From Branchiostoma floridae (lineage: Eukaryota; Chordata; Leptocardii; Amphioxiformes; Branchiostomatidae): a stretch of 64,000 nt of DNA. The translations under genes were made by a program, and so were the position numbers. Under the pieces are notes generated by a model. It was not told where the DNA came from and did not search any database. It worked only from the letters and a program-made list of their open reading frames with translations. The stretch spans positions 33,749,955 through 33,813,954 of the forward strand of contig NC_049979.1 in assembly GCF_000003815.2 (NCBI RefSeq). The letters are read 5' to 3'. This document shows, one piece after another, positions 34,812 to 46,954 of this stretch. Each line of letters begins with the position of its first letter. Position 1 is the first letter of the stretch.

Positions 34812-36430
34812 ATGGGAAATATTACTCCTTTGAGTAACGATGACTAAACCGTCATAAGACGGTGGGTTTCGTTGCTAACAGACTAACATACAACATAGTA
34901 GAGATCCATCACTGTTCTTCCAGATCACTAAAATAGACAGAACAATTAAATACTGGTAACGTTACACATATTTCTTTATTTATTTAAGCACCAGGGTACA
35001 GCAGTAGCAGAGACAGAAACATTTATTGCAGTGTAGTGGTAACAGTAAATATTCTTTTTGTAGCTTTGAGAGTATGTTATGTAATCAGAGTTTTTCACTA
35101 CATGACGTGATTTTAAAGATATCATACTTGACGTTCAGCACAACTGTGTTTAACTGAGTGCCATGTGTCCTTGCATTATCTACCTTTTATTAAAGCTTGG
35201 GAGTGTGTGACATCATTCCACCAGGAATGTGTCATATTCTTGCCAAAAAGACTTGACATTTTGGCAATCTATGAATATGTGTGTTATTACTTTTATGGAC
35301 AAAAGGGACAACTGCTTGGCCCGTTTACACGCATCTTCTTTAAATAAAATGAATGATGTAAATCAGTTTGTGGGTAAAAACTGTGAATGATATTGTACTA
35401 AAACTATTGTACTTTTGTGCTCTTTGTACACTTGAATGGCAAAGTGTTTATCTTTTTTATTCATTCTTGTTTTCAATATATTGTAGGATTTCTGGCTGAC
35501 TGGTAGGCACAGCAAATGTGTAAATCATGTGTTTGCATGTAGGTCTTGTAAGTTGAAAGCTAATGGTTTCTTCCGGTATATAATTCTACCGGTTGTTGTC
35601 AAAAGGAATTCCATTTAATGGTTACTGGAGATTCTAAAGAGTTACAATTAATCACATTTAAAGATTCCATATCAATATCAAATTTGCACTAAAGTCTCTA
35701 CTTCCAGAAAAAACATTTTCACACATAATGTTATTCACCGCAGTGATGCCTGCTTTTAGCCAGATTTTGGATGATTGACCTCCCTCCTATGTATACAAAT
35801 CCATTATTCACACAATGTTCCAAATGATGAAACTGCAAAAACCAATTGAGCACGTAGAAATGACTAAAATCGTATGCGTACATATGAAACGTTAAAGTTA
35901 TTGATTGATATGAGGATTATGATTCGTAGGGTAAATATTACTAAACAGTCATCAAACGATACCAACTGTTACAAACATGTTGATTTTCCACTAAGGATAA
36001 CATTCTGTAGCGCAGTTCTTGAATACGCAGCATTTTTGGACGGAAATCTTGCCAGTATCTTGAAGTACTAAATGTTCTATCAACTAGAGTCACAATATGG
36101 AATATATGTAGAGTCCAGTATGTTCATTTATATCAAACTTTCATCATATCAAATTCAGAATGATAGCGTGGACTCTATGTGATACAATACTTGTAGTGGT
36201 TGTAATCATCATGTTACATTTGTCCTAATTGATGCACATTATGCTTATAGTAGTTTGTGAAGTATGATGCACATGCCTAATGCAGACTGGAGTGGATTCA
36301 TGAGTCATGAACTGAGATGAGGGGGGGATACAGACTCAGTCATGTGTGGGACAGTATTCTTAAGAAGTAGATGAACTGTTACATCTTTTCACCGTTAATT
36401 GGCAACTGTTATTGATGTTGAACATACTGT
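34812..36430. other. No gene seen; 3' flank of LRR copy C'
   Basis: AT-rich. 36100-36290 duplicates 22085-22265. Several AATAAA-like motifs are present. Short frames lack family resemblance. Confidence 0.5.
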
Positions 36431-37045
36431 ATGGTCAACTGAAGCAAGGGCACCGCAAGTAGGGTAGACCCTTTAAAAGATACCGGGACACACTGAAAGC
36501 AAACCTTAAGAGTTGCAATATAAACATTAACTCTTGGGAAGAAACTGCTCATGATAGAACAGACTGGAAGAGACAGTGTAGGTCAGGAATCATGGCCTTT
36601 GAATCGAAAAGAGCTGCTACCATACATGAGAAGAAGGAGAGGAGGAAACAGGGCTCTGTGCCTGTAAGCTCGAGCTCCTTCATCTGCAGCACCTGCGGCC
36701 GCTCCTGCGCCTCCAGAATAGGACTTCACTCCCACATGAGGAGACACCTGGACAAGTGACTGGCTGCCTGCCTACTCATCCGTCGACAGCCGACAGGAGA
36801 ATCCATCACCATTGATGCTTTACACTCCTTTGTGATCACATTGTAAATATTTACCTGTAAGATAAACCTGTCTGTACATATGTAAATACTTCACGTTTTG
36901 TGACCGCATCTGAACTGTAAGCAGCGACACCTGTCCTGCAGTACAATTTCAACCAGTCAGAATTGCCCTGAAGAAGATGACAGAAAGTCATCGAAACGTC
37001 GGTGTGAATAAAGCAATGGTTGTGTAAAAAGAGTCTCTTTATTCA
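36430..37045 (+). mobile_element. 3' end of a non-LTR retrotransposon
   Basis: An open stretch from about 36465 to 36759 encodes RPFKRYRDTLKANLKSCNI, then SWEETAHDRTDWKRQ and a terminal C2H2-type finger (FICSTCGRSCASRIGLHSHMRRH) before TGA. This is the usual C-terminus of a class of LINE ORF2 proteins. An in-frame stop lies just upstream (CAAGTAG). The 3' untranslated part runs to GAATAAAGCAATGG near 37020 and contains a hairpin with CTGAAGA...GAAAC (36968-36997). Confidence 0.75.
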
Positions 37046-37079
37046 GTGACGTACCAACCAGATGAAACTATTCACGGAG

Positions 37080-37327
37080 TTCCAAAGCAAGCCGCTAGGG
37101 GGTCAATCCTACACCACTTACTCTCGGCCTAAACAGCTACTACGAAAAATCATGTCCAGAACTTGAGATGTCAGACCTAGATGTTAGATGTTAATACCAT
37201 AAAAGCCGCTAAGGGCCCCCAAATCTCATCGCTTTTAGGTGGCACCAAGACCTGCCCACATACCAAATATCAATACAATCTATGCAGGCGGTCTTGAGTT
37301 ATGCTGGTCTTCTGCAAACACACACAC

Positions 37328-37359
<32 letters not shown>

Positions 37360-38030
37360 GTCCACACATACATACATATATACAAACGCTACCCAAACCA
37401 TAACCTTCTTGGCGAAGGTAACAAACATGCGTACACGCGCGGATAGCTGTACTCTAATCCCCCAAGCACGAGTTTGATAACTCGGTACGGTCCAAGTCGG
37501 AGTGAACATTCCGCACGGGTAGACCAATCCACCGGTGACCGCCCACACACGCTATGAAAAGCTGAAAAATACTATTGAAAAATTCATGTATGCACATGTT
37601 AGAGCGGTGGATAAATCTGCTAATCACATACGTTTCTTCTCACGTATGTGAGGCAACACAGAATAAGCATCTAATCATAAAGCTAGAATCACAATTCCAA
37701 ACCGTTTTTTTAACAAATGTACACTATGGTAGACAACAAAACAAAAAGAACGTGAAAACAAGTCATCAGATCAGCATATTTTGTGTATATTTCTTGATAA
37801 ACGCTTTTATTTTTCGTTTCTACACACATTAAACATGTCCGGCGCCGTTTGGCATTTGAATACCTTTTCAGTACTAAAGGGAAAGCAGAGGAAGTCTTCT
37901 ACATTGATACAAACGTCAGAACCACAGACAAATTTTACCAGCACCGTGGTTTTCTGTCCCGGCAGGTTCCTCCAAAGCAATATTCAGGGCTTGCCTTTTC
38001 ACATTTAGGCGATAGTTAAGACAGATGAAC
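37080..38030 (+). repeat. Block D', direct duplicate of block D without the transposon
   Basis: Matches 23200-23717 joined directly to 27811-28150, including a (CA)n tract at 37318-37360. At the junction the sequence CAAACCGTTTTTTTAACAAATGTACAC corresponds to the pre-insertion site of the 4.09-kb element. Confidence 0.8.
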
Positions 38031-40209
38031 TCCTCCTATCAGCTTTTGAAAAAAAAATCATCTTTTTGTTTCACGAAAATGAATTTATGCCTACCTTCTC
38101 GGCCGTTATAGTTATTCAGAAAGAACCCATAATCACTCCACACTAATTGCTTGGTGTGAATACCAGCAACTTTTATTGACTGGCATAAAGCATAACAAAT
38201 ACGAGAAACTTTACAAACCAAAATGGAAATCATTTGCACAAATTGTCATGCCTGACATATACGATCATTACACTTATTGTGTATCTGAAAATGTTTTACA
38301 AACGTTGTAATATTATAACCAACAATCAATCACGATTTTTCCACCCGCCAATGGAGCGATAGCGACGAATCCCCCCCCCCCCCCAAGCGAGCCGCTAGGC
38401 GATTTAGAAAGGCCAGTAAGGTAGGCATGAACAAAATGATGATCCCTGGAAACGTGACCATCAGATTCAGATACCCCTTTCCACGATACAGTGCTGTTTC
38501 TCTCATGAACAAATAAATGCCATACAATAAACACCAGATAGTGAAATTACCCCTCCTGATTTACCAGGATTCATTTATGCACAATGTCAAAATTTTGAAC
38601 TCCACTCTGTGGTACTTCTGTCGTCAATGTTAAACAGTAGTCTGAGGTTATGATACAAAGATTCAAAATAACCATCTATGACATTGCTTGAATGCTTGAA
38701 AGTCCTGAATTCCATTTTTCTCGCCAGGATTGTTATAGATTCTATGCAAAGTTTTGGAATCGTGTCGATACATAAGATAACGTTTAAAGTAACGGCACGG
38801 AACTTTAATCGGATGCAACTTTAATCCGACACTTTTCAAAACCCATCTGTCAGTCAAAAACTAGCTCCGGTACGCAAGGTCTTTTCAGTGATTTACAAAA
38901 TCGGTAAGGTATACGACTTAAAACCTTGTAAGTTTGATCACACAAAGATTGCACATTGCAGCGACAAGTTAATCAATCTTCCGGTATGTTTTCAAGCCAT
39001 TAAATAATTCGTGGGAGAGGGGCAGCGTTTGGAGTTTCAAGAAATTATACTTTACATCCTCACATTACACTTTTATCATCACAGAGAATATGAAACAAAT
39101 TAATAAAGTGTCCGTCTAAGGCAACCTATATGCCCTGAAGTGTCCTTCTTTCAAGTACATCTCCAGTCTTTGTCAATCTAAATTGGGCGGCAATCAGAAC
39201 ACGTGTCATTTTGAATCATGTCTCAGCACGACATTTCACCCCCATTATTGAAAATGCTCACATCCAAAAGCTAGCAGCACGGACCTCACGGTCATACCGA
39301 CAGCCCCCACGTGGGGAACGTACAGTAGAGTCTGTAATGTGTTATTCGAACCCTATATGATATCAAACGCCTGTATGAAGCCTCATCCTGACTAGAAACG
39401 TGCAGATAAACACCAAATCGCAGTTATACTAACCCTTGACTTAACAGTTTTCAGTCAAGTAAATCTGTAAAACGTTTCGTGAAGACTCCATGGCCTTTTC
39501 GTCACCCACGCTGACAACAGTTGTAACACAATCAATCGTCTGCTGTTCGCTTCCCGTCTTGCTATGAGTAGAATAGTGACTGAGATAAACTGTGAATGAA
39601 CACAGGCTACATACTCCAAGACTTATATGGATAAAAAAGAAAGACCCGAGGCATCAGTGTACATGTGCCCGGAAAGTTTCCAAACTCATATCGTTTCTAC
39701 TGATATTTTGGACTTGGACCATCTGCCAGTCTGAGTTGCACGCTTGGCATGGCCTGCATGTAACTTGGTATTTGTGTACTAGTAGTCATATTTTGCAACA
39801 GTCCTCTTTTTAGTACAGTGCTTTTATACAGTACATCTGAATTGTTGTTATCCTTGGAAGGAGCTTGAATGGACTTGAGAGTGAAATAGGCCTGCAGTCT
39901 CAATACGTAAATTATTTGATGGTATAACACAACATAGTTGATCTTTAGTATTAGGTACATGTAGTTCAACTCTAATGGTGATTCACATTTTGTCATTTGC
40001 ATGGACATCAATTATATCACATTCTCTTGATCATTCTGTATATTATATTTTTGTATATAGTATTAACTCTTTGATTTCAATTGAATCTTTATTACGACAT
40101 TCTCTTTTTTCAACAAGTAATTTCAATTGGTCAAAACAGTGAATTGTGATGTATGACAAGAATGGAGTGAAGGTTTGAATGGGTGGGAAGCAAATGGGTG
40201 CGTGTGGCT
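38031..40209. other. No gene seen
   Basis: Non-coding. It contains a C14 homopolymer at 38371-38384. The minus-strand frame at 38527-38330 has a hydrophobic stretch (VTFPGIIILFMPTLLAFL) but no family match and no supporting splice structure. Confidence 0.5.
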
Positions 40210-43200
40210 TTAATGTTTGGGCAAGATTGTTACAGAGGCTGAATTGGACACTACAAGCTGCCCCTCCCCACCTATAGCAACACGCACTGGTCTACTGATG
40301 TAGGCAACAGTGCAGACATGAGCCCCCTCAGCTGTGAACATCTCCACTCGCTGGTTACCACTATCAGCCACAATCACACGGCCCAAACTATCCACACAGA
40401 TTCCGGAGGGCCCGTTAAGATACCCCGCTCCAGTGCCTCGACTGCCGAAACTGGAAAGGTAGACTCCATCCTTGTCATACTTCAAAACACGATGATTGTA
40501 CCAGTCTGCTAGGAAGGTGTTCCCTCTCTTGTCCACCATGACAGCCTCTGGTGCCTGTCCTGTCTATCGACCCATACTTGCTCATGTTACATGTTGGTGT
40601 CCCTTGTGTTGGATGGAACCACACGGCTTCCCAATGGTAGCTTCCACTAGAATGTCGATCTATGGTCAGTATGATATTGTCAGAAAGCTTGTCCACTGCA
40701 ATCCCATGGATTCTGAATCGGCCGTTGCAATTGTACTTGGCAAGGACGTGGCCATCTTTGCTGTACTGACTGACAGCATTTTTATAAAAGAGGCGATTTT
40801 CGCGGCCTCCTGGCAAAACGACCCACAGGGAGTTGTTGAGGCCTGTGGCTATACCGCATGGTTTCATGTCTCCTGTAGGGATTTTGCGAAGTTTAACACC
40901 CTTCATACTTAAGACTTGGATTAATTTTCTTTTCTGGTGGGTCACAAATATCTCGTTATTGGAGGACACAGCCAGTCCCTCTGTTTTTACTCGGGAACTG
41001 ACCCTTTCTTTCTTTTCTGCAGGGAAAACAAAGAAAGTAAAACACTTAGAAAAGTGGGCACCACTTTTTACACTATAAAAGTTACAAAACTAATCTATAG
41101 GTAAATCCTATCCAGACTATTATAGACTATTCACTTTTGTTGTTTCACACCTTCCTAAAAAATTTTTACTTTGGCATTCTAGACAAATTTAAGTATCCAT
41201 CTTGCAATATTTTTGGAAATTCACCTCATATTTTTACTCAGTTTGCAGGTGCTTTAAATCTTGTTCGATTTACAGTATAGTTTGACGTAACGTTGTGTTT
41301 CGGAAATGGACCAAACTTGATGCGTGTGTGGATGTCATCCATAGAATTGAATCATGATCATGGACCTATGATGGAAGATGGAGATGAGGAAAATATTTGA
41401 TACAAACTAAGATGATCATTTACCACTACAAGAGACAGTTGAAGTCATTGTGTAGTCATGTTAAAAGTTAAAGGCCCTTGAGACTCACACATTAAGTACT
41501 CTCCAAGCAGAGGTTAGGCTCTGGCTGTTTTTTGACGTTTTTTTGGTATTTTTATCAGGCTTTCTATTTTGTACCGTTTTCTTGATGTCTCACGGCCACG
41601 AGACATCAACAAAACGGTACAAAATAGAAAGCCCGATAGGAACGCCTAAAGAAAACGTCGAAAAAACAGTCGGAGCCTAACCTCAGCTTGGAGATTGGTT
41701 AATGTGTGACAAGGGCTTAACTCCCAACCATATACTGGAGACAGTTGGGAGGCCATGGTCAGCTATGTGCGACAGGGGCTTAACTCCCAACTATGGTCTG
41801 GAGAAGGTTGGGAGGCCATGGTTGGCTATGTGTGACAGGGACTTAACTCCCAACCATGGTCTGGAGAAAGTTGGGAGGCCATGGTCAGCTGTCTGTGACA
41901 GGGGCTTAACTCCCAACTATGGTCTGGAGAAGGTTGGGAGGCCATGGTCGGCTATGTGTGACAGGGGCTTAACTCCCAACTATGGTCTGGAGAAGGTTGG
42001 GAGAACATGGTTGGCTGTGTGTGACACATACACTTGTACCACTTTGTGATCTGTACCTGAAAATAAACTCGGCACAAAAAGTTTGGAATATCAACTTTGG
42101 CTGATCATATTTCTGTTCTTTCTGCATCAATTTTAATGTGTTGTATATCAATAGAAAGCGTGATTAATTTTCATTCATGTGGTATCAAACTCCTTATGAT
42201 TACAAACTCGTAAAACGAGCACCAGGGCTACTTACGTCAGTGGGTCACGAAAAAAGTGCCCAAATTTCAATTTGTGCTCGTTTTACAAATTTATAGTCAG
42301 AAAGAGTTTGATACCATATGAAAGGAAATTACACACGCTTTCTATTGATATATAACACATTACATTCGATGCAGAAACAACGGAAATATGATCAGCCAAA
42401 GTTGATATTCCAAACATTTTGTGCCGAGTTTAGTTTAGATACACAGTCCTGCAATTAGAAGAGAAATAGATATTGGTGCCCACCTTCACAATGGTATGTT
42501 ACCTCCAAGTACTTCTTCGTTTTTGGACAGGGGTTACCAAATTTAAACCTAGAGAGTAACACTTCCACGTTGCACTGCTGCAAACCCTGACATGTCCTCC
42601 TTACAACGACTTCAGCCCTGTTTAGCAATTGTCTACTGCAAGATACATGATGGTACAAAATTAATGACAATACAGTGCTTTTGTCATCAATGACACTAAA
42701 ATGCAACAGTTCCTGATTACAAGCAACCCTCACCTCTTTGTTATTCACTGAACAAAATATACACCCTTTTGATGTTATAAAACATTGAATCTTACAAATC
42801 ATAGGTCTTGATTCCTGCTGCCAGGTAATCAAGTTGATTACCCGGTTAATAAACACGTGATCTTTTGAGAAGCAAACAGTGCATAATCTTTGTTAAGTGT
42901 TAACAATTGCACGTTTCCGTAATGTTTGCTTTTCTGCTTATCAAAATATCATTTTTGGCAAGCCAAGATGCCAAGTTCCAAAACGGCTGCCATGTTTAAT
43001 ATGAAGTCACTAGGCATTAAGCTAAGGTGTAAATTAAGCAAGCTTGAAGAATCCTTGTAAATATGTCTTGTAAATAATTAAAACATTGTTACATGTTTTT
43101 TTTAAAGAAAAATAGAAGGATTTCCTTGTATTGTAAAAGTACAAGTAAAATGTGTAAAAATGATACAATTTTTGGGTCAGTGAAAAGTTGAGGTTGTGGC

Positions 43201-46200
43201 AAGTAGAATTTGTTTGTAGTACTTGCCCTGTAGGGCAATTCTTATAAACAGGAGTGCACTAGGGGTGTCAGGGGTGGAATTATTGTAGGTCAGTCTATGG
43301 TACTTCTACGTACCGTGCCTCCATTTCTCCACACTTATCCAAGTTACATCGGCTGAACCAGCCACATTTACAGCCGCTCATGGTCTGTCTGGTCCTCCGT
43401 CCAAAGAAGGCATCGTCAATCACAAGCAACTTGTCTGCTGGGCAAGACAGGTGCATTGTGTCCATTTGGCAGGCTCTTTCTGTATCGATGATAGCTTCAT
43501 TTCATGAATTTCTATTATCTCAATGTGAATTTTTATAAACTTTTCAAAATTCAAATACTAATGAGAACATTGAGATTTGTCTCCTTCCGCCATTTTTGTA
43601 ACAGTCTAACACAAGGTTATCAGTTTACGGTCAAATTAGTTTACCAGTTTACGGTCAAATTATCGAAAATGATTATTGTTCTGAAATGCCTCGGCTGAAT
43701 TAAATGTTCAACCCATTTGAAGAAACAGTAGTTTGTTTGTTAAAAAAGTGCATGGTAATTTATTACTTCCCTTCATCTTTGTCTGCACACCAGCATGTAA
43801 TAATGGAGTAGTTGGCAGTTAAAATGCAAGCAGGAGCTGTTGGGTAAATGATTTTGACTTGTCGGGAAATTTTTCTGACATCTGGACTATGAAGAAGAAA
43901 TCAGGTGTCGGTGAGCAGATGTTGTGAAAAACTGTGACTAGATTGAACATTATAACTTTTTTTACCTAAGCTTAGATTGAACTTTTATTACTTACCTTTG
44001 ATGAGTGGGTAGGTACCACCAATGTTGCAACTGACTGGGTTGGTACCATGGGTACCATTGATGCTACCAAGGGTGGGTGGGTTGGTACCTTCGATGCTAC
44101 CAACATCGCGTAGATTGGTACCATCGATGCTACCAACGTCGTGTGGATTGGTACCATCGATGCTACCAACGTGGCGTAGATTGGTACCATCGATGGTACC
44201 AACGTGGCGTGGGTTGGTACCATCGATACTACCAACGTCGCGTGGGTTAGTACCATCAATGCTTCCAACGTCGCGTGGGTTGGTACCATAATTGATGCTA
44301 CCAAAGGTCGGTGTGTTGGTAAAATCGATGTTACGAAGTGTTCGTGCATTGGTATCATCAATGCTACCAAGGTTGGGTGGGTTGGTACCATTGATGAATC
44401 CAACGTTGGGTGGGTTGGTACCTTCGATGCTACCGAGGTTGGGATGGTTGGTACCATTGATGCTACCAACTTGAAGGTTGGTTTGGTTGGTACCTCTGAT
44501 GCTCTACATAAAAAAAGGTATCATTATATCAGAGCCTTTTAACATTTACTGTTTTTGGCGATGCCTTAGGGGTTAGCCTAATGGTACGGTATTGCGTGCA
44601 GTCTGAATTGTGTGCAAGAATTCTAGGAATTGTACAGGAATGTATCCACAAGCATGCTCATCCACTGTAGTCATGTCAGAGAGTTCCTTATGTGTACAAA
44701 AATCATGGCCCATCTTTTTTTCAAAACAGTGTGTGGCTGTCACACTCTTTTTGTTTTAGGTGTATTAATGCTGTTCCTCGATACGACAGTAATTGCCCCA
44801 GTTGCAGCCAGGAACGGTAGGTTTTAAACCACTCACACTGCACCATTGCACATGTGGTGCGTTCTTTAACGTGCTCGAGGTGTGGCTCTCCCCAAAGACG
44901 GGACCTCCATTTAATGTCCTATCCAAGGGATGGCCCTAACCAAAGCTAGGTACTCATTTTCAGTACCGCTGCGCCACGCGATCTCACGCTACAAACACTT
45001 ACTTTGAGGATTCCTGTGACCGCAGGTCCAATGAGGAGCAGGGCAACCATCAAAGCAGCTAACAAGTAACATCGATGGACTGCACAACAGCCTGTTTGTT
45101 TGATAATCAAAGTTAAACCAGTGAGTTTGTGATATAAGTAAAAACAAACTTATCGTATAATGTGAAGTTGCAAGGCTATTTTACGTCCTAAAATTAATAT
45201 CTTTCGGAAAATAATCACCCCCTTGTGGAGTTTTGGACTCCTTTCATTCATATCCCTCCTTTGGCATAATGTAATTATGAAAACACAATTGCAGGATAAT
45301 ATAGAGAAGAATTTAGACCATCATTTATAAGATTATTACATGTACAGATGACAGATTTAATAAAAGAAAGGTTCCAGTGTTTTCACAGTGTTGTGGGCAT
45401 CTGAGTATTTAATCCATGTGGGGTGTGCATGAACATTGTAAGGGCATCTGAGGGCATCCTCCTTCTGAAAATTTTGAAATCTATAACCCTCAAAAATAAT
45501 TTCCGCCATTTTGAGGGCCAAATTCAATGAAGTAAAGCCAACATTTCATACTAAAATAACAGAAAAGCCACTGGTTAAAACACAGTGCAGGGGCCCGAAT
45601 CACAGCATATACGTAATACAAATCACAGCCTATGCTCAACTGTGTTGGCGAAAACCTGGGTTCCAAGTACAAAATGTATGTATTGAACAACAAGGTGGGC
45701 CTTGCTCTTTGTGCTGTCCAGAAATACAACAAGTTTGTGTCAGTCATCTTACCATTTGCGTCATCTGGGGCCTGCTGCCCAGCATTTGGTACGTACATCG
45801 GATTGCCTTTAAGTTCATTTGGATCAATTGAAGGAGTCTGAATATCATGTACTCCTGTGTCTTCCGAGGCCTGTTGGGGAACGTTTGCTCTGTACATTGG
45901 GTTTGGAAATTTGCTGTGGAAATTCCGAGCCTCCTGTGCATTAGAGTCACTGCCTGTTTGTTCAGCATTACTACGCTCCTCTGTCTGCCGTGCTCTTGAA
46001 GCTGCTGTGTGAAGATATGTTTCGTGATCGCACATGTCTGCAACAGCGTACGGTTGGATGTCGCCATCGTCATAGAGGTCTTTACGGCAGGCTTCATCGT
46101 TAGCATCATCTTCTGAAGTGTCGGGCTGAGATCTGTCAGCATCTCTGTTGGTGTTTGAAGTCACGGCAACTGTACTGCCTGCTTGCTTGACTTTAGGTTC

Positions 46201-46674
46201 TTCTTCAGTTTGTTCATGATCATTGGGATCTAGTTCTTCAGCAGAGGCAGTGAACATGGCCGATTCTTCAGTATTGTTCTTGTCAGATACAAAATATACA
46301 TCAGCAGATGGGGAGGGCAAATCATTATTTTCTGGAATTACATAAAAATGTTCATTCGTGATCATATCAGACTGACTTGTATATTCAGGTTCATTGCCAG
46401 TTACATACGTGGCCTCTTCGTTTTGTAATGGGCTTGTCAGCTCCTCTGGATTGGTAAGGTAAATTGGATTTTGTCCTCTGAACATTTCCTCTCCTTGGTT
46501 TTTTGGAGAGACTTTAAGGCAGGCTGACATTCTTGTTGACCCTGCAGTGTTTTCTGCATCTAGCACATGAACATCATCAGGTTCTGGATTATCTTGTAAT
46601 GGGCTTGTTGGTCCTTCTTGCTCCATATGATTTGTAGGATTGTTTTCTCCTGTGATTGACTGGCTCATTGTGTC
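40210..46674 (-). CDS. Type II membrane lectin-NHL protein (tyrosine-rich tail, repeat stalk, SUEL lectin, NHL)
   Basis: Six exons on the minus strand with matching phases: 46674-45753 (ATG at 46668), 45091-45003, 44503-43996, 43479-43314, 42635-42484, 41016-40210. Exon 1 (305 residues) is acidic and rich in tyrosine motifs: NPIYLTN, NPMYRAN and NPMYVPN (NPxY), YVIP, DIQPYAVAD. Exon 2 is CCAVHRCYLLAALMVALLLIG, a signal anchor. Exon 3 is about 14 copies of an 11-residue repeat (GSIDGTNPRDV) with NGT sequons. Exons 4 and 5 make a galactose/rhamnose-binding SUEL lectin (ACQMDTMHLSCPADKLLVIDDAFFGR; RTCQGLQQCNVEV, GNPCPKTKKYLEVTYHC). Exon 6 has NHL repeats (VMVDKRGNTFLADWYNHRVLKYD, ICVDSLGRVIVADSGNQRVEMF). 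The last exon changes frame once near 40560, between KYGSIDRTG and QAPEAVMVD, so the gene may be inactive or the base call wrong. A surface carbohydrate-binding receptor is inferred. Confidence 0.7.
41501..41693. mobile_element. 193-bp palindromic MITE
   Basis: CTCCAAGCAGAGGTTAGGCTC at the left and GAGCCTAACCTCAGCTTGGAG at the right form near-perfect inverted ends. The inner arms also pair (CTGTTTTTTGACG with CGTCGAAAAAACAG, and AAAACGGTACAAAATAGAAAGC). It sits in the last intron of the lectin-NHL gene. Confidence 0.85.
41700..42029. repeat. 63-bp minisatellite, about five copies
   Basis: Unit near ATGTGTGACAGGGGCTTAAC followed by TCCCAACTATGGTCTGGAG and GTTGGGAGGCCATGGTCGGCT. As 63 is a multiple of 3 the plus strand stays open as a 21-residue repeat (MCDRGLTPNYGLEKVGRPWSA). 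It lies inside an intron of a gene on the other strand, so coding is unlikely. Confidence 0.9.
42064..42432. mobile_element. 369-bp hairpin MITE with TA target duplication
   Basis: TAAACTCGGCACAAAA at the left pairs with TTTTGTGCCGAGTTTA at the right, and the arms stay complementary for over 100 bases each (TTGGAATATCAACTTTGGCTGATCATATTTC). TA at both ends suggests a Tc1/mariner-type non-autonomous element. It is intronic in the lectin-NHL gene. Confidence 0.85.
44850..44992 (-). mobile_element. Internally deleted tRNA-derived SINE
   Basis: On the minus strand: ATCGCGTGGCGCAGCGGTA (A box), then directly GAAAATGAGTACCTAGCT, GGACATTAAATGGAGGTCCCGT and AGCACGTTAAAGAACG. The B box and the segment up to the ACTTTCCTCAC motif are missing. 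It lies within 10 bases of the donor of lectin-NHL exon 2. Confidence 0.75.
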
Positions 46675-46954
46675 TGGTAAAAAAGCCAGAATGAGATCTT
46701 ATTAAAAAGATAATTTGGTGCAATCCTGTTTTTTTCAGCAATAAATTTAAGTTTTACTTGTATTTGACAAGCACAGCTTGCCTCTGTAGTCAAAGTTGTC
46801 CGTATCTTGCGTTATCTGTATAACCTAGTTCAAGAAACAAACCTCATATATTGGTAAGCATAACGTTAATGCTGTTAACTATCGTAGAGTGGAATTTGTT
46901 ATCACCAAGCACAGTAAAGGCATCTTCTCTGGATAGCTTTAAAGAACGCTTGCA

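Noticed and set aside
38330..38527. Short hydrophobic frame resembling a membrane segment
   Set aside because: It runs through a poly-G/C tract, has no family resemblance and no exon signals.
43972..44469. Frame VPTHATLVASM on the minus strand
   Set aside because: Out of phase with neighbouring exons; the ATG-less frame GSIDGTNPRDV has proper splice sites and matching phases.
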